A DNA stretch of 64,000 bases from Streptomyces antibioticus (GCF_002019855.1 NZ_CM007717.1:682001-746000), one strand, 5' to 3'. Counted from the first letter of the stretch, positions 16,880 to 26,274 are shown. The notes: generated from the sequence alone by a model not told the origin. Numbers and translations: made by a program.

Positions 16880-17958
16880 AGGTTCTCAAGGGACGTACCG
16901 CGTGGGCCGGGTTCGCCGCGGGGGCGGTGCTGCTCTTCGCGGTCGCCCCGGCCCTGCTGTCCGACTTCCGTCTCGGGCTGCTCGCCAAGTACCTGTGCAT
17001 GGCCATGGTCGCCGTCGGCATCTGCCTGGCCTGGGGCCGCGGCGGGCTGCTGACCCTCGGCCAGGGGGTGTTCTTCGGCCTCGGCGGCTACGCGATGGCG
17101 ATGCACCTCAAGCTCGCCGACGCGGGCCCCGGCAATCTGCCCGACTTCATGCAGCTCTACGGCACCGCCACCGAACTCCCCTGGTGGTGGCGGCCGTTCG
17201 CGAACCCGGTGTTCGCGCTGGCGGCGACGGCTCTGCTGCCGATGGCCGTGGCCGCGCTGCTCGGCCTGTTCATCTTCCGCCGCCGGGTCAGGGGCGCCTA
17301 CTTCGCGATCCTCTCCCAGGCGCTCGCCGCGGCCTTCGCGATCTGGCTGGTCGGCCAGCAGGCCACCACCGGCGGCACCAACGGACTCACCGACATCCAG
17401 GGCTTCTTCGGCTACGCCCTGGACGATCCCGTCAACCAGCGGATGGTGTACCTCGTCATCGCCGCCGCCCTGCTCCTGCTGATCGCCGTGGCCCGTCAGC
17501 TCATCCACAGCCGCTACGGCGAACTCCTGGTCGCCGTACGGGACTCGGAGGAGCGGGTGCGCTTCCTCGGGTACGACCCGGCGAACGTCAAGCTCGTCGC
17601 GTACGTGGTCGCCGCCGGGATGGCGGGCCTGGCGGGCGCGCTGTTCGTGCCGGCCGTCGGCATCATCTCGCCCGCACTCATCGGGATCGTCCCGTCGATC
17701 GAGTTCGTGATCGGCGCGGCGGTCGGCGGCCGCGCCAGCCTGGTCGGGGCGGTCCTCGGGGCGATCGCGGTCGCCTGGGCGAAGACCACGCTGTCGGAGG
17801 AGTTCCCGGCGGGCTGGACCTACTTCCAGGGCCTGCTGTTCATCGTGGCGCTGGCCTTCCTGCCGGGCGGCCTCGCCTCACTGGCGAAGACGGTACGGCG
17901 GCGCAAGGCCGGAGCCCCGGACAAGGCGCCCGTCGTGGCGGTGGGAGAGGCGGCATGA
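16876..17958 (+). CDS. urtC: Urea ABC transporter permease UrtC
   Basis: A 360-residue LivM-type permease. It has multiple membrane helices, the family motif GRGGLLTLGQGVFFGLGGYA, the periplasmic-facing segment TATELPWWWRPF typical of UrtC, TGGTNGLTDIQGFF, and the EAA-like loop LVAVRDSEERVRFLGYDP. The GTG at 16876 overlaps the urtB stop. The stop overlaps the urtD ATG, so the whole permease/ATPase block is translationally coupled. Confidence 0.94.
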   Translation: MKVLKGRTAWAGFAAGAVLLFAVAPALLSDFRLGLLAKYLCMAMVAVGICLAWGRGGLLTLGQGVFFGLGGYAMAMHLKLADAGPGNLPDFMQLYGTATELPWWWRPFANPVFALAATALLPMAVAALLGLFIFRRRVRGAYFAILSQALAAAFAIWLVGQQATTGGTNGLTDIQGFFGYALDDPVNQRMVYLVIAAALLLLIAVARQLIHSRYGELLVAVRDSEERVRFLGYDPANVKLVAYVVAAGMAGLAGALFVPAVGIISPALIGIVPSIEFVIGAAVGGRASLVGAVLGAIAVAWAKTTLSEEFPAGWTYFQGLLFIVALAFLPGGLASLAKTVRRRKAGAPDKAPVVAVGEAA

Positions 17959-18719
17959 GCGAGCTGGAGATTCGTGGACTGCGGGTGTCCTTCGACGGGT
18001 TCACCGCGGTCGACGGCGTCGACCTCGAGGTGCGCGCGGGCGATCTGCGGTTCCTCATCGGACCCAACGGGGCCGGCAAGACCACCCTGGTGGACGCCGT
18101 CACCGGGCTGGTGAAGGCGCGGGGCTCGGTGCGGTTCGGCGGAGCGGAGCTGCTGGGGCGCAGTGTGCACCGGATCGCCCGCTCGGGCATCGGGCGCACC
18201 TTCCAGACGGCCACCGTCTTCGAGGAGTTGACGGTCCTTCAGAACCTGGACATCGCGGCGGGCGCCGGCCGCGGCGCGTGGACCATGCTGCGCCGCCGCA
18301 AGGCCGTCCCGCCGGAGGTCACCGAGGCGCTGGCGACCGTGGGGCTCACCGACCTCGCCGACTCCCCCGCCGGGACGCTGGCGCACGGACAGAAGCAGTG
18401 GCTGGAGATCGGCATGCTGCTGGTGCAGGACGTCCGGCTGCTGCTGCTCGACGAACCGGTGGCCGGCATGAGCCACGACGAGCGGGAGGCCACCGGCGAA
18501 CTGCTGCGCCGGATCAGCGCCGAGCGCACCGTCGTCGTCATCGAGCACGACATGGACTTCATGCGGTCCTTCGCGCGCAGCGTCAGCGTGCTGCACGCGG
18601 GCCGGGTGCTCAGCGAGGGCACGGTGGCGCAGGTGCAGGCCGATCCGAAGGTGCAGGAGGTGTACCTCGGGCACACGGCCACCGAGGACGCCGGTGACAT
18701 GGCCGGGCAGGAGGCGTGA
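17955..18719 (+). CDS. urtD: Urea ABC transporter ATP-binding protein UrtD
   Basis: A 254-residue ABC ATPase of the LivG type. Walker A GPNGAGKTT, Q-loop in RTFQTATVFEELTV, signature LAHGQKQWLEIGM (the family's substitute for LSGGQ), Walker B LLLLDEPVAGMSHDE and switch His in VIEHDMDFM are all in place. It powers uptake together with UrtE. An ATGA overlap with urtC is seen. Confidence 0.95.
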   Translation: MSELEIRGLRVSFDGFTAVDGVDLEVRAGDLRFLIGPNGAGKTTLVDAVTGLVKARGSVRFGGAELLGRSVHRIARSGIGRTFQTATVFEELTVLQNLDIAAGAGRGAWTMLRRRKAVPPEVTEALATVGLTDLADSPAGTLAHGQKQWLEIGMLLVQDVRLLLLDEPVAGMSHDEREATGELLRRISAERTVVVIEHDMDFMRSFARSVSVLHAGRVLSEGTVAQVQADPKVQEVYLGHTATEDAGDMAGQEA

Positions 18720-19411
18720 TGCTGGAGATCGAGGACGTCCGGGCGGGCTATCACCGCAGCACGGTCCTGCACGGCGTCTCCGTGACGGTGCCGTCCGACG
18801 GGGTGACGGCGGTGCTCGGGCACAACGGCGCGGGCAAGAGCACCCTGCTGCGGACGGCCGTCGGACTGCTCACGCCCACCGCGGGCACGGTCCGTCTCGA
18901 CGGGGAGGACATCACCCGGCGCCGGCCGCACGAGCGGGTGGCGCGCGGGATGGCGTACGTCCCGCAGGGCCAGCAGTCGTTCGGGCACCTCACCACCGCC
19001 GAGAACCTCCAACTCGTCGCCGACGGACGGCGGCGGGGCCGGGCGGCGGTGGCCGAGGCACTGGACCTGTTCCCGGCGCTGCGGGCCCTCTCCGGGCGCC
19101 GCGCTGGGCTGCTCTCCGGCGGCCAGCGGCAGCAACTCGCCATCGCCCGCGCCCTGGTGACCGAGCCCCGGGTGCTGCTCCTCGACGAGCCGACCGAGGG
19201 CATCCAGCCGTCGGTGGTCGCCGAGATCGAGGAGACGATCCTGGCCCTGGCGGCCCGGGGCGGGCTGTCGGTGCTGCTGGTGGAACAGCACGTCGGCTTC
19301 GCGATGCGGGCCGCCCAGCGGTACTGCGTCCTGGAGGCCGGCCGGGTCACCTCGTCCGGCACGGGCGGCCGGGACGCGGAACGGTCGGTGCGGGAGGCGC
19401 TCAGCGTGTGA
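18719..19411 (+). CDS. urtE: Urea ABC transporter ATP-binding protein UrtE
   Basis: A 230-residue LivF-type ABC ATPase: Walker A GHNGAGKST, YVPQGQQSFGHLT, signature LSGGQRQQLAIARAL, Walker B LLLLDEPTEGIQPS (the EGIQPS ending is typical of this branch) and VEQHVGFA. GTG at 18716 and ATG at 18719 are adjacent start options. The ATG has the better distance from AGGAGG. It is the last gene of the urt operon. The next gene on the strand is separated by about 70 bases. Confidence 0.94.
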   Translation: MLEIEDVRAGYHRSTVLHGVSVTVPSDGVTAVLGHNGAGKSTLLRTAVGLLTPTAGTVRLDGEDITRRRPHERVARGMAYVPQGQQSFGHLTTAENLQLVADGRRRGRAAVAEALDLFPALRALSGRRAGLLSGGQRQQLAIARALVTEPRVLLLDEPTEGIQPSVVAEIEETILALAARGGLSVLLVEQHVGFAMRAAQRYCVLEAGRVTSSGTGGRDAERSVREALSV

Positions 19412-19480
19412 GGCGGCGCGCGGTGCTCCCTGTGTGAGGCGTGCGGTGCTTCATGCGAGTCCTGGCCGAGAATCTTGGTC

Positions 19481-20518
19481 ATGACCGCAGCGACCGCACC
19501 GCACCCCCTCGTCACCCGGGCCCGCCGTCTCGCCGACGACCTCCTCGCCCCGCACGCCGAGGAGGTCGACCGGACGCGGGTGCCGGAGAGCCATCTGCGG
19601 GAGATCCGGCGCTCGGGCCTGCTCGGGCTCAACGCACCCGTCGCGTACGGCGGGACGGCGGTGCCCGCCGCGGTGTTCCGCGAGACAGCGGAGATCCTCG
19701 CCGGGGCCTGCTGCTCGACCTGGTTCGTGCAGACCCAGCACCACACCCCGGTCCAGACCGTGGCCGGGAGCGACGGCCCCGTACGCGAGCGGCTGCTGCA
19801 CCGGCTGGCGAGCGGCGAACTGCTGTCCGGGGTCGCCTACGCCCATCTGCGGGCCGCCCCGCGCAGGCCCGTCCGGGTCACCCGCGACGGCACCGGCTGG
19901 CGCTTCGACGGCACGGTGCCCTGGTACACGGGGTGGGGCCTGAACGACGTGCTGCTGCTCGCCGGGGTGACGGACGAGGACGAGGCGCTGTTCGCCGTCA
20001 CCGAGGCCCGCGACCAGCCGGGCCTGCGGGCGTCCGCGCCGATGCGCCTGGCGGCGCTGACCGCGGCCCGCACGGTCTCCCTGGAGCTGGACGGGCTGCG
20101 GCTGCCCGAGGAGGCGGTGGCCCTGCACACCCCGCTGGCGCGCTGGGCGGCGGCGGACCGGCTGAAGACTGTGAACGCCAACCCCGCCGTCTTCGGCGTC
20201 GCCGAGGCCGCCCTCGGCCTGGTGGACGACGACCGCGCGGCCGCCCTGCGCGACCGGCTGGCCCGGGTCCGCGGCGACGCCTACGCGCTCGCCGACGAGG
20301 CGGCGCCGGACGAGCACCTCGCCGACCGGCTGGCGCTGCGGACCCAGGCGTACGAGGTCCTCCAGGCGGCGACCACCGCGGCCGTGGTGACGGGCGGCGG
20401 CCGCACGATGCTGCTGTCGCACCGGGCCCAACGGCTCGCGCGGGAGGCCCTGTTCCTGATGGTCCAGGGCCAGACCCGGGAGTCCCGCCGGTCGCACCTC
20501 GACGCGCTGGTCCCCTGA
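19481..20518 (+). CDS. Acyl-CoA-dehydrogenase-like flavoprotein
   Basis: A 345-residue protein of the acyl-CoA dehydrogenase fold, somewhat short and diverged. N-terminal helices (LVTRARRLADDLLAPHA), GLLGLNAPVAYGG, FVQTQHHTPVQTV, FDGTVPWYTGWGLNDVLLL (beta domain) and a C-terminal helical bundle with RLAREALFLMVQGQT are visible. The catalytic Glu of true dehydrogenases is not evident. It may be an FMNH2-dependent monooxygenase relative, which would fit the convergent desulfurisation operon only 7 bases away. The ATG at 19481 is chosen. A TTG two codons upstream is possible. Confidence 0.72.
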   Translation: MTAATAPHPLVTRARRLADDLLAPHAEEVDRTRVPESHLREIRRSGLLGLNAPVAYGGTAVPAAVFRETAEILAGACCSTWFVQTQHHTPVQTVAGSDGPVRERLLHRLASGELLSGVAYAHLRAAPRRPVRVTRDGTGWRFDGTVPWYTGWGLNDVLLLAGVTDEDEALFAVTEARDQPGLRASAPMRLAALTAARTVSLELDGLRLPEEAVALHTPLARWAAADRLKTVNANPAVFGVAEAALGLVDDDRAAALRDRLARVRGDAYALADEAAPDEHLADRLALRTQAYEVLQAATTAAVVTGGGRTMLLSHRAQRLAREALFLMVQGQTRESRRSHLDALVP

Positions 20519-20525
20519 GGACGTG

Positions 20526-21665
20526 TCAGCCGGCGAACGGCACCTGCACGGAGGTGTCCCGCCGCTCGTCGGGGTGCCGCCACAGCCCGGCCCCGGCCAG
20601 CAGCGGCAGGACACCCTCGCCGAACCAGTACGCCTCCTCCAGATGCGGGTAGCCGGACAGCACGAACTCGGAGATGCCCAGCGCCGCGTACTCCTGGATG
20701 CGTTCGGCGACCTCCGCGTGGCTGCCCACCAGCGCGGTGCCCGCGCCGCCCCGCACCAGCCCGATGCCCGCCCACAGGTTGGGGTGGATCTCCAGCCCGT
20801 CCCGGCCGCCGCCGTGCAGCGCGAGCATCCGCCGCTGTCCCTCGGACTCGCTGCGCGCCAGCCCGGCCTGCACGGACCGTACGGTCTCGGGGTCGAACCC
20901 GGCGAGCAGCCGGTCCGCCTCCGCCCAGGCCGCCTCGGAGGTGTCCCGGGTGATCACGTGCAGCCGGATCCCGAACCGCGGTACGCGACCGTGGTGGGCC
21001 GCGAGGCCCCTGACCCACTCGATCTTCTCGGCGACCTGGGCGGGCGGCTCGCCCCAGGTGAGGTAGACGTCGGCGTGCCGGGCGGCGATCTCCCCGGCGA
21101 TCGGCGAGGACCCCCCGAAGTACACCTCGGGCACCGGGTCGGGCACCCGGGCCAGCCGGGCGTCCTCGACCCGAAGGTGCTCGCCCTTCAGATCGACGGT
21201 CCCGCCCTCCCACAGCCCCCGTACGATCTCCAGGAACTCGCCCGTACGGCGGTAGCGGTCGTCCTTGTCGAGGAAGTCGCCGTAGGCCCGCTGCTCGTGG
21301 CTCTCGCCGCCGGTGACGACGTTGAGCAGGAGCCGTCCGCCGGAGTGCCGCTGGAAGGTGGACGCCATCTGCGCGGCCAGCGTCGGAGACACGAAGCCGG
21401 GCCGGAAGGCGACGAGGAACTTCAGCCGCTCGGTGTGCTGACTCACCATGGCCGTGGTCAGCCAGGCGTCCTCGCACCAGGCCCCGGTCGGGGTGAGCGC
21501 GCCCAGGAAGCCCAGGTCCTCCGCGGCGCGGGCGATCTGGCTCAGGTACGCGACCGTGGGCGGCCGGTCCCGTCCGGAGGCGGTGGCCGGGGTGCCGTGG
21601 CCGCCGCCGACGACATGCCGGCTGTCGCCGTTGGTGGGCAGGAACCAGTGGAACGTGAGGGACAT
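20526..21665 (-). CDS. ssuD: FMNH2-dependent alkanesulfonate monooxygenase (SsuD type)
   Basis: A 379-residue luciferase-like monooxygenase that splits the C-S bond of alkanesulfonates, releasing sulfite. Typical SsuD elements: FHWFLPTNGDSRH at the N terminus, AEDLGFLGALTPTGAWCEDAW, FLVAFRPGFVSPTLAAQM, LLLNVVTGGESHEQRAYGD, FGGSSPIAGEIAARHADVYLTWGE and VLSGYPHLEEAYWFGEGVLP. It depends on reduced FMN from the operon's SsuE. It follows the frameshifted monooxygenase gene by 23 bases. Confidence 0.92.
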   Translation of the reverse strand: MSLTFHWFLPTNGDSRHVVGGGHGTPATASGRDRPPTVAYLSQIARAAEDLGFLGALTPTGAWCEDAWLTTAMVSQHTERLKFLVAFRPGFVSPTLAAQMASTFQRHSGGRLLLNVVTGGESHEQRAYGDFLDKDDRYRRTGEFLEIVRGLWEGGTVDLKGEHLRVEDARLARVPDPVPEVYFGGSSPIAGEIAARHADVYLTWGEPPAQVAEKIEWVRGLAAHHGRVPRFGIRLHVITRDTSEAAWAEADRLLAGFDPETVRSVQAGLARSESEGQRRMLALHGGGRDGLEIHPNLWAGIGLVRGGAGTALVGSHAEVAERIQEYAALGISEFVLSGYPHLEEAYWFGEGVLPLLAGAGLWRHPDERRDTSVQVPFAG

Positions 21666-21688
21666 ACGGGGGCTCTCCGATCGGGGCG

Positions 21689-22889
21689 CTAGAGAAGTCC
21701 GTGGCGGGGCGGCCGGGTGCCGTTCAGGGCGTGGCGGCCGAGGTGCTGGATCTTCCAGCGGGTGGGGTCGTGCAGGGTGTGGGTGCGGGCGTCGCGCCAG
21801 TGCCGGTGGAGGTTGAGGGAGGCGAGCGCGGAGCGGGTGCCGGAGACCTCGAACAGGGCGCTGGACACCTCGACGGCGGCCCGGGCGGCCTGGACCTTCG
21901 CGGCGGCGACCGCGAGGGACGCCTCGGCGGCCGTGTCGTCGTCCAGGTCGGCGGCGGCCGCGTCGACCGTGCGGGCCGCCTCGCGCAAAAGCGCCTCCGA
22001 CGCCCTTACCTCCAGGGAGAGTTCGCCGAACCGCTGGATGAGCAGCGGGTCCTCGGTGGCCTTCTCGGCGCCGCTCTCGAACCAGGGCCGACTGCTGGTC
22101 CGTACGAACTCCGCCGCCTCGGCGAGTGCGCCCGCGGCGAGGCCGGCGTCGATCGCGGCGTGCAGCAACTGGGCGACCGCGCCGTGGAGTTGGGGGGCCT
22201 TCGAAGGTGAGGTGGTGCGGCAGGACACGGTCGGCCGGCACCGGCACGGCGTCGAGTCGTACGGTGCCGCTCGCCGTGGTGCGCTGGCCGAGCCCGTCCC
22301 AGTCGTCGACGACGGTCACCCCGGGCGCGTCCGCGGACACGTACGCGACGTGGAGCCGGTCGTCCGCCGCGCGGGCGAGGACCGGGATCCAGTCGGCGAA
22401 CAGGGCGCCCGTGCAGTAGTGCTTGACGCCGGTCAGGGTGAACGAGCCGTCGGGCCGGGGTTCCAGCCGGGTGCGGATGTCCTGGACGTGCCGGGTGCCC
22501 GCCTCGGACTGGGCGTTCCCGAAACGGCGGCCGGCGAGCAGTTCGGCGAAGAAGAACTTCCTCTGTTCGTCGGTGCCTTGGCGGCGGATCACGTTGACGT
22601 AGGCGAAGTGGCTCTGCGGGATCTGGGCGAGGCTGGCGTCGGCGGCGCCGAGCAGCCGGAAGATCTCCGCGAGGGTCAGGGCGGAGACGTCCGCGCCGCC
22701 GTGCTCGGCGGGGACGGTGACGGCCAGCAGCCCGGAGGCGGAGAGCCGGTCCAACTCGGCGCGCGGCAGCCGTCGTTCTGCGTCGCGTGCGGAGGCGCCG
22801 GTGCGGAACTCGGCGGCGAGGGCACGGGCGACGGCGAGCGCTTCGGCGTCGTCGGCGATGACATGGGCGCCGGGGGTGCGGGCTGTCAT
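21689..22889 (-). pseudogene. SfnC/DszC-like flavin monooxygenase, interrupted by one-base frameshift
   Basis: Two adjoining frames together encode one normal-length protein (about 399 residues if repaired) of the acyl-CoA-dehydrogenase-fold monooxygenases (SfnC/DszC type) that oxidise sulfones or sulfides with FMNH2. The first part runs from ATG 22889 (TPGAHVIADDAEAL, ASLAQIPQSHFAYVNVI, LTGVKHYCTGALFADW) to HHLTFEGP. The rest (QLHGAVAQLLHAAIDAGLAA, EFVRTSSRPWF) is one frame away. Removing one G from the G6 run at 22192-22197 restores FEGPQLHGA. Either a sequencing error or a real mutation. It lies five bases after ssuE's stop, in the ssuE-ssuD operon. Confidence 0.85.
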
Positions 22890-22894
22890 CGCGT

Positions 22895-23449
22895 TCAGCT
22901 CGCCGCTGCCAGGTACGGGGTGTGCCCGAGGGCGGCCGAGAACTGGTCGACGACCTGGGTGAGCGCCTCGGCGGCCGCGGGGGCGACGGTGACCGTGCCG
23001 TCGTCGTGCGCGGTGATGTCCTTGTCGAGGGTGAACCAGCCCTGCACGATGTGGGCGGCGCCCATGGAGTTGAGGACGGGCCGCAGGGCGTAGTCGATGG
23101 CGAGGACATGGGCGGTGGTGCCGCCGGTGGCCAGCGGCAGCACGGTCTTGCCGGTGAGCGCGTACTGCGGGAGCAGGTCGAGGAGCGCCTTGAGCACACC
23201 GGAGTAGGACGCCTTGTAGACGGGGGTGCCGACGACGACGCCGTCGGCGCGGGCGAAGAGTTCGGTGGCCTCGACGATCGCCGGGTGGCGGAAGTCGGCG
23301 CCGAGCAGGGCCTCGGCCGGGATCGTCCGGACGTCGAGCGGGATCACCCGGTGGCCCTGGGCGGCCAGTCGCTGGTCGAGGTGGCGCAGCAGTCGGCCGG
23401 TGCGGGAGGAGGCGGAGGGGCTGCCGGAGACGGACAGGACGGTGGCCAT
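22895..23449 (-). CDS. ssuE: NADPH-dependent FMN reductase (SsuE type)
   Basis: A 184-residue flavodoxin-fold reductase that supplies FMNH2 to the monooxygenases of the operon. Motifs: VLSVSGSPSASSRTGRLL (phosphate-binding loop), FARADGVVVGTPVYKASYSGVLKALLDLLPQ and VLPLATGGTTAHVLAIDYAL. These match SsuE/MsuE proteins closely. It is the first full gene of the sulfur operon, about 230 bases after a leader peptide, so cysteine- or sulfur-responsive attenuation is likely. Confidence 0.92.
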   Translation of the reverse strand: MATVLSVSGSPSASSRTGRLLRHLDQRLAAQGHRVIPLDVRTIPAEALLGADFRHPAIVEATELFARADGVVVGTPVYKASYSGVLKALLDLLPQYALTGKTVLPLATGGTTAHVLAIDYALRPVLNSMGAAHIVQGWFTLDKDITAHDDGTVTVAPAAAEALTQVVDQFSAALGHTPYLAAAS

Positions 23450-23897
23450 GGGTCCTCTTTCGAAGGTGCCGGGGGTGCCCGTGCGGGGGCGTTCCGGTGG
23501 AAGCGGCGGTCTGGGTGCCGGAGTCGGGCCCTGCGGTGCCGGTCCTTCCGCTCACACCGCGCGCACGCCGAAGTCCGGGCGCGGAAGGGCGAGTTCATGC
23601 CGCGCGCGTCGAAAGCACGCCGAAGCACGGGAGAGAAGGAAGGAGAAAGGGCGGCGGATCCGGAAGGGAAAAGCGTGATCAGGCCGCGCTGCGACAGGAG
23701 CTGCTGGAGACGCGCGCGAGATCGACATGGCGTCGCCGCGTGAGGTCCAGTCGCATCATCATGTCGTCGATCGTGGCAGCCGCCGGCCGCGGCAGTCAAG
23801 GAGACGACAACCGGTCTCGCATCCCGGACCAGGGAATTCGCCCGGGCCGGGCGCGCGTGACCGGTCGCCGGTCCTCGCCTCGACAGTCCTCGTCCGG
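23450..23897. other. 448-base leader/intergenic region of the sulfur operon
   Basis: Contains the leader peptide (23679-23762, minus strand) and, between it and ssuE, about 230 bases rich in A/G runs and hairpin-forming GC segments around 23560-23640 where an attenuator could fold. I see no other gene. The 135 bases upstream of the leader are where the promoter should be, but no clear hexamers are visible. Confidence 0.5.
23679..23762 (-). CDS. Sulfur-operon leader peptide (27 residues)
   Basis: A short frame with three consecutive ATG codons (23762, 23759, 23756) that reads RLDLTRRRHVDLARV and then SSSSCRSAA before TGA. The HVDLxRVSSxxCR pattern is the widespread actinobacterial 'putative leader peptide' found before sulfur-assimilation and sulfonate genes. 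In mycobacteria related cysteine-containing leaders attenuate the downstream operon in response to cysteine. Here a single Cys codon lies five codons before the stop. The start codon used is uncertain. No strong ribosome site is visible. Confidence 0.85.
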   Translation of the reverse strand: MMMRLDLTRRRHVDLARVSSSSCRSAA

Positions 23898-24065
23898 TCA
23901 GTCCTCGTCGTTCGCCGGGACGACCACGAGGAAGGCGTCGGACCTCAGATCCATCACCACGGTGGCGGGCAGGCCCTCGGCGCGGCGCCGGGCCGCGTAC
24001 TCCTCCGCCGGCCACGAACCACGCGGGGATCCCGCGGGAAACCGTTCCAGCACCTTCGCACCCAT
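23898..24065 (-). CDS. Small conserved protein, 55 residues
   Basis: A compact acidic/basic protein: MGAKVLERFPAGSPRG, then PAEEYAARRRAEGLPATVVM and DLRSDAFLVVVPANDED at the end. GGAGGT stands about 9 bases before the ATG at 24065, which supports translation. It is soluble and has no domain I recognise. It follows the MMPL gene by 88 bases on the same strand and may be its last cistron. No function is proposed. Confidence 0.6.
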   Translation of the reverse strand: MGAKVLERFPAGSPRGSWPAEEYAARRRAEGLPATVVMDLRSDAFLVVVPANDED

Positions 24066-24153
24066 GGCCGCGGCACCTCCGTCCTCGCGCCCTCCGCCCC
24101 CGCGGCGGACAGCGTCGTACGGATCCGGCTGCCCCGGATCCGTACGAGCATGT

Positions 24154-26274
24154 TCACCCGTCGGAGCGGTCGGACCGCGCGTGGTCGGACGGGGCATCGC
24201 CCCGGCCCAGGCGGCTCGGCCACCAGACCGGCCCGCCGATGTCCCGCACCAGCGCCGGCACCAGCAGCGAGCGCACCACGAGGGTGTCGAGGAGCACGCC
24301 GAAGGCCACGATGAAGGCGATCTGGACGAGGAAGGCCAGCGGGATCACGCCCAGCGCGGCGAAGGTCGCGGCGAGGACCACGCCGGCGGAGGTGATGACA
24401 CCGCCCGTGGTGACCAGGCCGCGCAGGACGCCCTGCCGTACACCGTGCCGCAGGGACTCCTCGCGGACCCGGGACATCAGGAAGATGTTGTAGTCGACGC
24501 CCAGCGCGACCAGGAACACGAACCCGTACAGCGGTACGGACGGGTCGGTGCCGCCGAAGCCGAACACATGGCGGAAGACCAGCGCGGACACCCCGAGCGT
24601 GGCGAGGAAGTTCAGCGCGACCGTGGCGACGAGCAGGGCGGGCAGCAGCAGGGACCTGAGGAGCCCGGTGAGGATGAGGAAGATGACGGCGAGGACGACG
24701 GGGACGATCAGCGTGCGGTCGCGTTCGGCGGTGCGCAGGGTGTCGTAGCGCTGGGCCGTGTAGCCGCCGACGAGGGCGTCGGCGCCGGGTATGGCGTGCA
24801 GGGCGGTGCGCAGGCGGGCCACCGTGCGCTGCGCGGCCTCGCTGTCGGCGGCGTCGGTGAAGGTGACGTCGACGCGGACCCGGCCGTCGACGACCAGGGG
24901 TGCGCCGCCGGGCCGCCCCGAGGCGGTCGTCCCGGCCGCCTCGGCGACGCCCTCGGTGCGGCGGGCGGCGGCGAGAACCGGCTCCAGGCGGTCGGCGGCG
25001 GCGATGACGACGGCGGGGTTGCCCGAGCCGCCGGGGAAGTGCTCGCTCAGGGTCCGCTGGGCGGCGACGGAGGGGGCGTCGTTGACGAACGTCTCGTCCA
25101 GGGGCACACCCTTGGAGGTCAGCATCGGCGCGAAGGCGGCGCCGGCCAGGAGTGCGGCGAGGGTCACCGCCCAGACCCGGCGCGGCGCCCGGTCGACGAG
25201 GTCCGCGACCCGCCGCCACACGCCCTCGCCGGCGCCTCCGGAGGCGGGCCGGGCGCCGGGCTTGGCGGGCCAGTAGGCGGCGCGGCCCAGGGCGACGAGG
25301 ACGGCGGGCAGGAAGGTCAGCGTGGCGACGACGGCGCAGACGATGCCGATGGCGCCGACCGGCCCGAGCGCGCGGTTGTTGGTGAGGTCGCTCAGCAGCA
25401 GGGCGAGGAGCCCCAGGACGACGGTCGCCGCGCTGGCCACGACGGCGCCCCAGGACTGCCGCAGCGCCGCCCGCATGGCGTCGGTCCGGTCCGTGCGGGT
25501 GGCGAGTTCCTCCCGGTAGCGGGCGGTCAGGAGGAGGGCGTAGTCGGTGGCGGCGCCGATGACGAGGATGGACAGGATGCCCTGGACCTGTCCGTCGACG
25601 CGGACCAGGTCGTGGTCGGCGAGCGCGTAGACGATCGCGCAGGCCAGTCCGAGGGCGAGGACGGCGGCGACGATGATCACCAGCGGGAGCAGCACGCTGC
25701 GGTAGACGAGCAGCAGGATCACCAGCACGGTGACCAGGGCGACGACGAGCAGCAGGCCGTCGATGCCGGCGAAGGCGTCGGAGAGGTCCGCCTGGGCGGC
25801 GGCGGGGCCGGCGAGCTGCACGGTGGTGCCGGGGACGCGTTCGGCGGCGGTGCGGATCCGGTCGAGGGTGCCGGCGAGGTCGTCGCCGAGGTCCGTCCGC
25901 AGGGGTACCACGCCTTCGAGGGCCTCGCCGTCCTCGGAGAGCAGGGCGGGCGAGACCTGTCCGGCGACGCCGGGGGTGTCCGCCAGGGAGGCGAGGACGC
26001 CGTCGGCGGCGGCGCGCCGCTCGGTGAGGCCGGTACGGGTGCCGGTGCCGGTCCACACGACGATCGCGGGCAGGGTCTCGTCCTGCCGGAAGGCGCGCTG
26101 GGCGGTGACGACCGCGGTGGACTCGGCGCTGCGCGGCAGGAACGCGGCCTGGTCGTTGGTGGCGACCTCGCCGAGGCGCCCGGCGTAGGGGCCGAGGACA
26201 CCGCCGACGCCGAGCCATACGGCGATCAGGAGGAGGGGGACGAGCAGGCGGGCGCGTCGCGGGGTGGTGGACAT
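24154..26274 (-). CDS. MMPL-family (RND superfamily) membrane transporter
   Basis: A 706-residue exporter-like protein. One N-terminal membrane helix (LLVPLLLIAVWLGVGG) is followed by an extracytoplasmic domain and a first block of about five helices (LLLVVALVTVLVILLLVYRS; IGAATDYALLLTARYREEL). A second helix, a second external domain (about 370-520) and a second block (VALGVDYNIFLMSRVREESLR) follow. The paired GAATDY and GVDYN motifs carry the proton-relay Asp-Tyr of MMPL proteins. Lipid or small-molecule export is the family role. The substrate is unknown. It is preceded by a MarR gene with an operator-like palindrome between them. Confidence 0.9.
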   Translation of the reverse strand: MSTTPRRARLLVPLLLIAVWLGVGGVLGPYAGRLGEVATNDQAAFLPRSAESTAVVTAQRAFRQDETLPAIVVWTGTGTRTGLTERRAAADGVLASLADTPGVAGQVSPALLSEDGEALEGVVPLRTDLGDDLAGTLDRIRTAAERVPGTTVQLAGPAAAQADLSDAFAGIDGLLLVVALVTVLVILLLVYRSVLLPLVIIVAAVLALGLACAIVYALADHDLVRVDGQVQGILSILVIGAATDYALLLTARYREELATRTDRTDAMRAALRQSWGAVVASAATVVLGLLALLLSDLTNNRALGPVGAIGIVCAVVATLTFLPAVLVALGRAAYWPAKPGARPASGGAGEGVWRRVADLVDRAPRRVWAVTLAALLAGAAFAPMLTSKGVPLDETFVNDAPSVAAQRTLSEHFPGGSGNPAVVIAAADRLEPVLAAARRTEGVAEAAGTTASGRPGGAPLVVDGRVRVDVTFTDAADSEAAQRTVARLRTALHAIPGADALVGGYTAQRYDTLRTAERDRTLIVPVVLAVIFLILTGLLRSLLLPALLVATVALNFLATLGVSALVFRHVFGFGGTDPSVPLYGFVFLVALGVDYNIFLMSRVREESLRHGVRQGVLRGLVTTGGVITSAGVVLAATFAALGVIPLAFLVQIAFIVAFGVLLDTLVVRSLLVPALVRDIGGPVWWPSRLGRGDAPSDHARSDRSDG

